Under the pieces are notes generated by a model. The model saw nothing but the letters and a program-made list of their open reading frames with translations. It did no database searches and was not told where the DNA came from. The position numbers were made by a program, and so were the translations under genes. Positions 56,855 through 64,000 of a stretch of 64,000 nucleotides of DNA are shown in pieces. The DNA is from Rappaport israeli. GTDB lineage: Bacteria; Pseudomonadota; Gammaproteobacteria; Cardiobacteriales; Cardiobacteriaceae. Position 1 is the first letter of the stretch. Every line of letters begins with the position of its first letter. The stretch lies in NCBI RefSeq assembly GCF_001888055.1, contig NZ_LXHZ01000004.1, positions 1 through 64,000 on the forward strand. Reading direction: 5' to 3'.

Positions 56855-58206
56855 GTGAGACGATTGTTGCAATTGCCACGCCTTCAGGTCAGGGAGGGGT
56901 GGCAATTGTGCGTTTAAGTGGGGAAAATGCGCTAGAAATTGCTGGTAAGATTGCGAAAAATCCTACTGATACGCCAAGAATGGCTAAATTTACTGCTTTT
57001 GTGGACCAGAAGGGTGAGCTATTTGACCAAGGGCTCATGCTCTATTTCAAAGCGCCATTTTCTTTTACAGGGGAAGAAGTGGTGGAGTTGCATTGCCATG
57101 GTGGGCGAGCAGTAACGCAGCTGCTGTTGGAGGCTTGCTTGGCTGCAGGTGCGCGGATGGCGTTGCCTGGTGAGTTTAGTCAGCGCGCTTTTTTAAATGA
57201 TAAGATGGACTTGGCACAGGCCGAAGCGGTAGCAGATTTGATTGATGCTCAGTCAACTGCTGCTGTTAAGGCCGCCAGTCGTTCATTACAAGGTGCGTTT
57301 TCGCAAGTTATTCAAGAATTGGTTGCAGACCTAGTGCAATTGCGCGTCTATATTGAAGCAGCTTTAGATTTTCCCGAGGAAGAGATTGATTTTTTGGCAG
57401 AAGGTGATATTTCTTCACGCTTACAACTATGGGGTGAACGATTACAGCGGTTAATTGAACAAAGCGGTCAAGGGCGGTTAATTAATGATGGCATTAATTT
57501 GGTATTGATTGGTAAGCCTAATGCGGGCAAATCAAGTTTGTTAAATGCATTGCTTGGCGATGAGCGCGCGATTGTTACTGAACAAGCGGGCACAACGCGA
57601 GATGTAATCAAAGAAAGTATTGTGATAGAAGGAATGCCAGTAAACATTTTGGATACAGCAGGATTGCGTGATAGTGATGATTTGGTAGAGCAGGAAGGGA
57701 TTCGGCGCACGCAACAGGCTATTAAACAAGCAGATATTATCGTGTTATTAATTGATGGTGCAAAATTTAGTCTTGATTATGCGCAGGAAATGGCGGAAAT
57801 TGAAGCATTGAAACAAACCTTTCCTGCTGAGATTCCTGTTATGACGGTTTATAACAAGGCTGATTTGGTTTCTTTGGATTTTAAGAAACAATTTGCACAA
57901 CAGTTATGGATTGCCGCTAAAAATGGTGAACAAATTGATGCTTTCAAATGCAATGTTGCGGATAAGGTAGGTCGACAAGTGCGGGAGGAAACACCTTTTA
58001 TTGCGCGCGAACGTCATATGAATGCACTAAAAAAAGCACAGCTACACTATCAGCAAGCAGTGGAGCAGTTAGTGGGTTATCGTGTGGGTGAGTTGGTGGC
58101 AGAGGATTTGCGTTTGGTGCATGAGGCTTTAGGTGAAATTACGGGGAAAATGAAAGCGGATGATTTATTGGGGGAGATTTTTTCATCATTCTGTATTGGT
58201 AAATAA
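56851..58206 (+). CDS. mnmE: tRNA modification GTPase MnmE
   Basis: 451 residues. The folate-binding N-domain begins ETIVAIATPSGQGGVAIVRL. The G domain has GKPNAGKSSLLNALLG, DTAGLRDSDDLVEQEGI and NKAD. The C-terminus ends SSFCIGK, with the required FCIGK cysteine. It works with MnmG on wobble uridine 34. It closes the rpmH operon. Confidence 0.96.
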   Translation: MSETIVAIATPSGQGGVAIVRLSGENALEIAGKIAKNPTDTPRMAKFTAFVDQKGELFDQGLMLYFKAPFSFTGEEVVELHCHGGRAVTQLLLEACLAAGARMALPGEFSQRAFLNDKMDLAQAEAVADLIDAQSTAAVKAASRSLQGAFSQVIQELVADLVQLRVYIEAALDFPEEEIDFLAEGDISSRLQLWGERLQRLIEQSGQGRLINDGINLVLIGKPNAGKSSLLNALLGDERAIVTEQAGTTRDVIKESIVIEGMPVNILDTAGLRDSDDLVEQEGIRRTQQAIKQADIIVLLIDGAKFSLDYAQEMAEIEALKQTFPAEIPVMTVYNKADLVSLDFKKQFAQQLWIAAKNGEQIDAFKCNVADKVGRQVREETPFIARERHMNALKKAQLHYQQAVEQLVGYRVGELVAEDLRLVHEALGEITGKMKADDLLGEIFSSFCIGK

Positions 58207-58292
58207 TTTTAGAAATATTTGCTTGTACTTTTGTAGGTTGTGTTTTGTCTTTGATCGTTTGCCATTTACCGCTGTATGGTGCCTTAGTTTAT

Positions 58293-59072
58293 CTATAGAA
58301 TACAAATTTGTAATTTAAAGGCGACGGGATGATTGATTTGTTGAGCGCGCATTTCTGGATTGTTTTGTGCCATAAAACGTACAGAAAAGCGATGGCGGTC
58401 GCCGCTTATGCGCGGGAAAATGTTTTCGCTTGTAGGTAGATGAACGCGTAGCATTTGGTGACGTTGTCCGCTGTCTAGGGTTTTGATGAAAATTCCGTCT
58501 TCGGTAAATTCTTCGCTATGTACAGAGTGTGTGCGCACAAGTTTTAAAATAAGTTTGATTGCGCGCTCCACTGGAATAAACAGCTCAAAACAATTTTTTA
58601 GAAAAGGTGTTTTTTGATATTTGTTTTTCATCAACCAATATTGATAAGCAGGGACTTCAAATAAGCAATTGCCACTTTGATTAAAATTGCGTTGCCGTAA
58701 GCTGTTGAATAATTCATTTTCACGCAGAGCTGAAATGGGGTTTAGATTGATTTCTAGTGATTCACTTAAAGAAAGTTCTACTTCATCCATCATTTGCTTA
58801 GCTTCTTGTGGCGGTAAGAAGGCAAAACTGGATTCTTTTTTTAGTAAGACTTGATAGCGTTGTAGTTCTTTGATGATTTCAGAGCGGATTTCATAACGAT
58901 GTAAAAAATCTAATACGTCAAATAAAGCATCCAAAAATAATTGAATAGAATAATATTCATCGGCACTTTGGAAATTGCGCATTTGTATAAACATAGATTC
59001 TAAGCGCATAAATAAGCGCATACGCTCATTAAGGGGTTGTTCGTAGGTGCAGATGGCAATTTGTGTGGTCAT
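58293..59072 (-). CDS. zapD: Cell division protein ZapD
   Basis: About 259 residues (DUF1342). Start at 59072, MTTQIAICTYEQPLNERMRL, followed by FMRLESMF, the canonical N-terminus of ZapD; an upstream in-frame ATG at 59207 adds unrelated sequence. LPASEN-like LPTSENIFPRISGDRHRFSV lies near the C-terminus. It cross-links FtsZ filaments. In many relatives it sits beside coaE and a YacG gene, which are not here. Confidence 0.9.
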   Translation of the reverse strand: MTTQIAICTYEQPLNERMRLFMRLESMFIQMRNFQSADEYYSIQLFLDALFDVLDFLHRYEIRSEIIKELQRYQVLLKKESSFAFLPPQEAKQMMDEVELSLSESLEINLNPISALRENELFNSLRQRNFNQSGNCLFEVPAYQYWLMKNKYQKTPFLKNCFELFIPVERAIKLILKLVRTHSVHSEEFTEDGIFIKTLDSGQRHQMLRVHLPTSENIFPRISGDRHRFSVRFMAQNNPEMRAQQINHPVAFKLQICIL

Positions 59073-59356
59073 GAAAGCTTGTGTGATGGTTAGTTTAAAA
59101 GCGCTATTATAAAGGATAATGTAGGTTTGGTTGCGACTTTGTAGATTGCGAAAATCCTTGCAAATTGCTATAGTCTTGGAGGATAGCGCTAGTGTAAAAA
59201 ACATCACAAAAGCGCCATATGAAATACTTTGACCAAATTGATTGTGGGTATGATTGAAACCGCATCAGTTAAAATTATTCATGGTAAATAGAAATTTAGC
59301 GTAAACGTGCTCTTATTGGTCAATAACCAGTGCGTTTATTATGGAGAAGGATAAAA

Positions 59357-62139
59357 ATGAAACGAATGTTAATTAATGCTACGCAACAAGAAGAATTGCG
59401 AGTAGCGCTTGTCGATGGACAGCAATTATACGATCTTGATATTGAAACGCTGCATTCTGCACAAAAAAATCTAATATTTATAAAGGTAAAATTACGCGTA
59501 TAGAACCGTCTTTAGAGGCGGTTTTTGTTGATTATGGTGGTCATCGTCATGGGTTTTTACCATTTAAGGAGATTGCCAAGGAATATTTAATAGATACGAC
59601 TTCTTCCGATGGCAAAACCAGTTTTAAAGATATGATTTATGAAGGGCAAGAAGTATTGGTGCAAGTGGATAAGGAGGAGCGGGGCAATAAAGGGGCTGCG
59701 TTGACAACTTACATTAGTCTTGCTGGGCGATTTTTGGTGTTGATGCCGAATAATCCACGTGCTGGTGGTGTATCTAGGCGCATTCAAGGGGATGAACGTA
59801 AAGAGTTGCGTGAGACTTTGGATTTATTGGAAACTCCTGAAGATATGGGGGTGATTGTTCGTACTGCTGGTGTTGGACGTGCTAAAGAAGAGTTGCAGTG
59901 GGATTTGGATTTTCTGTTGCAAGTTTGGCAAGCCATTGAGGAGGAGTATCAAAAGGCCACACCTCAGCGTTTAATTTATCAGGAGAGCAATATTATTGTG
60001 CGCGCTTTACGTGATTATTTGCGCCCTGATATTGGTCAGATTTTAATCGATGATGAGCGCGTGTATCAGCAGGCAGCAGATTTTATGAATTTGGTGATGC
60101 CTAATAATGCGAATAAATTGAAATTCTATAAAGATAATATTCCTTTATTTACGCGTTATCAGATTGAAGGGCAAATTGAGTCGGCCTATCAGCGCAATGT
60201 GCATTTGCCATCAGGTGGTGAGCTGGTGATTGATTATACTGAGGCGTTGGTTTCAATTGATATTAACTCTTCTAAGGCGACGAAGGGTGGGGATATTGAA
60301 GAAACAGCCTATCAAACGAATATTGAGGCAGCTGATGAGATTGCGCGTCAAATGCGTTTGCGGGATTTAGGTGGTTTGGTGGTAATTGACTTTATTGATA
60401 TGTCTGTTTCTAGGCATCGAAAAGATATTGAACAGCGCTTGTTTGAGGCGACTAAAATTGACCGTGCACGGATTCAGATTGGGCGTATTTCGCGTTTTGG
60501 TTTGTTGGAACTTTCGCGACAAAGATTGCGACCTTCTATTGATGAGGCTAGCCATCGCGTTTGTCCGCGTTGTAAAGGTCAAGGAAGTATTCGCGGGATT
60601 CAGTCTATGGCGCTATCGTTATTGCGCTTGATTGAAGAGGAGGCGATGAAAGAGCGTACGCGTCGCATTACAGGTGAGTTGCCTGTAAATATTGCAACGT
60701 TTTTGCTTAATGAAAAACGTGCGGCAATTCGCCAGATTGAGTTGCGTAATAAGGTGGAAGTGGTTTTGATGGCTAATCCAAATTTGCATACACCAGATTA
60801 TTTTATTGAGCGTCTGCGTGAAGATGAGGTGGATTCTGATGGTGCGATTACACCAAGTTATCGTTTGCCAGTGCGACGTGAGAGTAAAGATGAGCATGAG
60901 GTTTCCTTGAAAGCACAAGTTGCTCCAGAGCAGGCGGCCGTGCAAGGAATTACACCACGTCGTCCTGTACCAGAGGAAAAGAAAGGATTAAGCGCCTTTT
61001 TAGCTAAGGTGGTGTCACTATTTAGTGATGAGGAAAAAAAAATCACCAAGGAAATAACCCATAAAGAAAGCACGGGAGAAGCGGATAAACATGGTGGCTC
61101 GCGTCGTCGTTATCGTGATGAGAGTGAGTCGCGCGCTTCTGATGAAGGCGCTAGGTCGTCACGTCGCAATAAGCAGGATAAAGGGCAAGAAGGTTTACCT
61201 AATGCGAAACATTTGTCTGCATCATCAGGTGAGAAAAAAGCCGTTGTATCGCCTGCAACAGAAAAAGGGGCGGAAACGCAAGAAAAATCCACTTCAGACA
61301 CTGAAAAAAATTCTTCACAACAGCCAAAAGAGACGAAGCAATATGCTGGTGTGAAAAATGATGTGAATCCGACAGTCGAACAGTTACAAAATCCGCCTGA
61401 AGAGATTAATGGTCGTCAGGTACGCAAGGGGCGTCCACGTGATGTCTATGCGGTGAGAGGGCAGGGGAAAGCGCCTTCTAATGATTTGCGCGCTGTGCAA
61501 GAAAAAATGAAGGGAGAAGAAGAGGCGCAATCAAATTCAAGTCAGTTAATGGATGTAGATAAGACTGGGCAAGGATATCTGCAGTCGAAAACGCTTAATG
61601 AGATTAAATCGCAGGCGCAATCTGTTGAGAATGAGGCTAAGCCACAGGCACAAGTCGAAGATGGGCAAAATCAAAATAATGGGGATAAATTGAATTCAGC
61701 TCCTGGTTTGGTTTCGTTGTTGGAGTCTGCTGATACTCTCAATGAGGGCGCTCAGGAAACTGATGCTTCTTCTGATGCTCAAAATGTAAATCATCAACCT
61801 GTTCAATCTAACGAGGGGATTGATGGGGAGACTGTAGAAACTAAGCCAGAAGAGGTGTTTGTTAGTGATAAAACTTTAGCGCAGGCACAAGAGCAGTTAA
61901 TTGCGCATAATAATAAGGCGATATCAGAACTGATGACAACACAAGATGCAGAGAATGATATGCCTCAGAAAAGTGTGATTCCTGCGGTCTCGCTAGATGC
62001 GCCTGAGGATAATCAGGCGGTGTTGGCTAGTGATGCGCATTTGCGCGTTTCATCTGAAATCCAAGATAAATCTCGCGCAAGAGCGGTTAAAGTCGCACCT
62101 GTTGATTCATCTACTATAGAAAAAGAAAAGGAGAAGATT
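59357..62139 (+). CDS. rne: Ribonuclease E (5' frameshift, no stop before tal)
   Basis: An endoribonuclease for mRNA decay and rRNA/tRNA processing. The ATG at 59357 (GAGAAGGA upstream) gives [20 protein letters not shown]. One missing A in the A7 run near 59466 must be restored to read [20 protein letters not shown] and the S1 domain. [28 protein letters not shown] and the Zn-link CPRCKGQGS follow. After about residue 510 the chain is a long charged, low-complexity tail, as in other RNase E scaffolds. No stop occurs before the transaldolase ATG at 62140, so the frame runs on into it. A TAG in the +1 frame lies about 20 bases before that ATG. Confidence 0.92.
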
Positions 62140-63303
62140 ATGAGTGATAATAAAAATCCATTGTTGCAATTACCCGCATTAGGTCAAAGCATTTGGTTTG
62201 ATAATATTCATCGCACAATGCTTAATGAAGGTGAGTTGACGCAGATGATTAAAGAGGATGATTTGCGCGGGGTAACTTCTAACCCAGCAATTTTCCAAAA
62301 AGCATTTGAAGGGGATGCCTATGATGGAGGATTAAAACAATGGTTGGCAGGGCAAAATGGTCAGCAACCTGATGTACGCGAAGCATTTTTTACGCTTGCT
62401 ATTGAAGATATTCAACAAGCTTGTGACCAGATGATGCCAGTATATGAAAAAACAGACGGTGTAGATGGCATGGTATCGCTTGAGGTGTCGCCTGATATTG
62501 CTGATGATAGTGCGCAAACGATTGCGCAAGCACGCGAATTGCACCAGCGGGTAAAACGTGAAAATCTCATGATTAAAGTGCCAGCGACTAAGGCAGGTGT
62601 GGAGGCTGTTCGTACGTTAATTAGTGAAGGTTTAAATATTAATGTAACGCTTTTATTTTCTGTTGAGCGCTATGCGCAAGTTTTAGAAGCTTATATTGAC
62701 GGATTAAAAGCCCGAGTGGAGTCAGGTCAATCTGTGGATATGGTGCGTTCAGTGGCAAGCTTTTTTGTCTCGCGTGTTGATAGCAAAATTGATGAGGCGC
62801 TTAGCGATGATTATGCAGATTTGCGTGGAAGGGCGGCAATTGCCAATGCGCAGATGGCGTATGCCTATTTTCTTGAGCGGATTTCGCAAGATGATTGGAT
62901 TGAATTAACACGTAAAGGCGCTGCTGTGCAACGTTTGTTGTGGGCAAGTACAGGTACGAAAAATCCAGCTTATTCTGATGTGCGTTATGTGGATTTGTTG
63001 ATTGGCATGGATACTGTTAATACGGTTCCGCCTGCAACCTATGCGGCATTTAAAGACCATGGGAAGGCTGCTTCAACTTTGCTGCGTAATATTGAAAAAG
63101 CACCTGCGGTGATTGCAGCCGTTAAAGAGGCTGGTGTGGATGTTGATGGGATTGCTGAGCAGTTAGAGCAAGAAGGCGTAGAGTCCTTTAAAAAGGCGTT
63201 TGATGAGTTGTTGCAAACCTTAGGCGAAAAATTAAAAACAATGCAAAGCGAATTGGGGAAAACCTTAATAAATGAACAAACGGATGAGCGCAATGATGAT
63301 TAA
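62140..63303 (+). CDS. tal: Transaldolase
   Basis: 387 residues from an ATG with AAGGAG eight bases before it. QSIWFDNIHRTML and DLRGVTSNPAIFQKAFEGDA open the barrel. The Schiff-base lysine is in NLMIKVPATKAG (about K146). SVASFFVSRVDSKIDEALS and LLWASTGTKNPAYSDVRYVD are characteristic of the longer Tal type. It links the pentose phosphate pathway to glycolysis. The reading frame is continuous with the preceding rne. Confidence 0.93.
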   Translation: MSDNKNPLLQLPALGQSIWFDNIHRTMLNEGELTQMIKEDDLRGVTSNPAIFQKAFEGDAYDGGLKQWLAGQNGQQPDVREAFFTLAIEDIQQACDQMMPVYEKTDGVDGMVSLEVSPDIADDSAQTIAQARELHQRVKRENLMIKVPATKAGVEAVRTLISEGLNINVTLLFSVERYAQVLEAYIDGLKARVESGQSVDMVRSVASFFVSRVDSKIDEALSDDYADLRGRAAIANAQMAYAYFLERISQDDWIELTRKGAAVQRLLWASTGTKNPAYSDVRYVDLLIGMDTVNTVPPATYAAFKDHGKAASTLLRNIEKAPAVIAAVKEAGVDVDGIAEQLEQEGVESFKKAFDELLQTLGEKLKTMQSELGKTLINEQTDERNDD

Positions 63304-63496
63304 TGTAGATTGGTTGCGTTGTCCGATAAGTCATGGCTCATTGGTGCTTAGCGAAGATGGTAAGTGGTTAATTAGTCAGGCGGGGCAGTGTCGTTTTCCT
63401 TTTGAAAACGGCATTGCTATGTTGTTAAAAGAATATGCGTTGCCATTAGAAGGGCTGACAGGACTGCCTCCGCCCAATGATGGTGCTTCGCGCTAA
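63293..63496 (+). CDS. Trm112-family small protein
   Basis: About 67 residues. It begins MMINVDWLRCPISHGSLVL and has CRFPFENGIAMLL, the Trm112/YcaR layout with two Cys (four in zinc-binding members, so zinc binding is doubtful). It overlaps the tal end by 11 bases and the kdsB start by the TAATG arrangement, the usual neighbour of kdsB in this class. Confidence 0.85.
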   Translation: MMINVDWLRCPISHGSLVLSEDGKWLISQAGQCRFPFENGIAMLLKEYALPLEGLTGLPPPNDGASR

Positions 63497-64000
63497 TGAA
63501 TGCGTTTGTTGTTATTCCTGCGCGCTATCATTCGACGCGTTTGCCAACAAAATTGTTGCGTGAGATAGCAGGTGTGCCGATGATTGTGCGTACAGCACGG
63601 CAGGCGCTAAAAAGCGGTTTGCCAGTATGGGTAGCCTATGATGAAGTAAGAATTGCTGAAGCTTTAGCAACGGAGGCGGTACAAACCATTGCCACTAGTG
63701 CGCATCACCAAAATGGTAGCGAGCGTTTAAGTGAGGTGGTGCAACGTTTGGGGTGGGAGGATGAAACGGTTGTGGTGAATGTGCAAGGGGATGAACCAAT
63801 GATGCCACCAGAATTGATTAAAACGGTGGTGGAGTGTTTGCGCCAATCCCCTGAGGCTGCTGTAGCGACGCTTGCGGTACGTTTTTCTGATAAAGAAACC
63901 TTGCATGATGCAACTGCGGTGAAAGTGGTTTGTAATCAAAAAGGGCAGGCACTATATTTTAGTCGGGCGCCTATTCCGTGGGTGCGCGATAGGGCGGATG
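63496..64000 (+). CDS. kdsB: CMP-KDO synthetase (partial, cut by window end)
   Basis: The first 168 codons are present and open to the window edge. NAFVVIPARYHSTRLPTKLL, with the nucleotide-binding Arg/Lys, and VVVNVQGDEPMMPPELI, YFSRAPIPWVRD are diagnostic. It activates KDO for lipid A inner-core synthesis, showing a Gram-negative outer membrane. Confidence 0.95.
   Translation, partial: MNAFVVIPARYHSTRLPTKLLREIAGVPMIVRTARQALKSGLPVWVAYDEVRIAEALATEAVQTIATSAHHQNGSERLSEVVQRLGWEDETVVVNVQGDEPMMPPELIKTVVECLRQSPEAAVATLAVRFSDKETLHDATAVKVVCNQKGQALYFSRAPIPWVRDRAD

Overview
The window looks like an AT-rich gammaproteobacterial chromosome with type IV pili. The pilMNOPQ operon, the rpmH-rnpA-yidD-yidC-mnmE block, the ffh-ypjD-corB block, ZapD/ZapE and short intergenic gaps all fit that class. 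Membership in or near Cardiobacteriales (Suttonella/Dichelobacter/Cardiobacterium relatives) is my inference from gene content and style, not something the sequence proves. No tRNA, rRNA or CRISPR array was recognised.

Layout. 0-2.7 kb: a cluster of three Roadblock/LC7-type proteins, a PAS protein and a cytosolic PhnD-like binding protein. 2.8-12.2 kb: housekeeping genes (zapE, HAD hydrolase, ffh, ypjD, corB-like, catalase, hemW, darP). 12.2-15.5 kb: cell-wall genes (dacB, YafK-like L,D-transpeptidase) and an orphan TAXI binding protein. 15.5-21.2 kb: the 2-oxoglutarate dehydrogenase complex sucA-sucB-lpd. 21.3-22.1 kb: an 800-base relic-bearing spacer. 22.1-27.2 kb: a predicted periplasmic flavinylation and electron-transfer locus (DUF2271 protein with a TGAS motif, PepSY/flavodoxin/FAD reductase, periplasmic ankyrin protein, ApbE). 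27.4-33.7 kb, all minus strand: glyA-purN-purD-can-copZ-copA. 33.9-38.6 kb: glnS, a lytic transglycosylase lipoprotein, tsaC, purK-purE. 38.6-43.6 kb: an accessory island with an IS630-type transposase fragment, three genes of different strand composition (lipoprotein DUF302, MFS carrier, YxjG-type methionine synthase), then the tail of a Mu-like phage F (MuF) protein carrying the start of a colicin-D-like toxin domain, with a probable immunity gene behind it. 43.6-46.5 kb: osmC-like, aroK, rnhA, psd, rpmE2. 46.5-52.9 kb: gltA and pilMNOPQ. 53-58.2 kb: gatB and the rpmH-rnpA-yidD-yidC-mnmE chain. 58.3-64 kb: zapD, rne, tal, a Trm112-like gene and kdsB (cut by the window end).

Two window-wide properties matter when reading the entries. 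First, about nineteen genes, many of them essential, are broken by single-base gains or losses, most of them in A/T or G/C runs. I read this as residual sequencing error, so those genes are annotated over their reconstructed full span with the indel described. Second, much of the first 45 kb has far more G than C on the plus strand whichever strand is coding. This produces long false antisense ORFs and gives minus-strand proteins a His/Gln/Asn/Pro/Thr-rich look. The foreign genes at 39.1-42.3 kb reverse this pattern.
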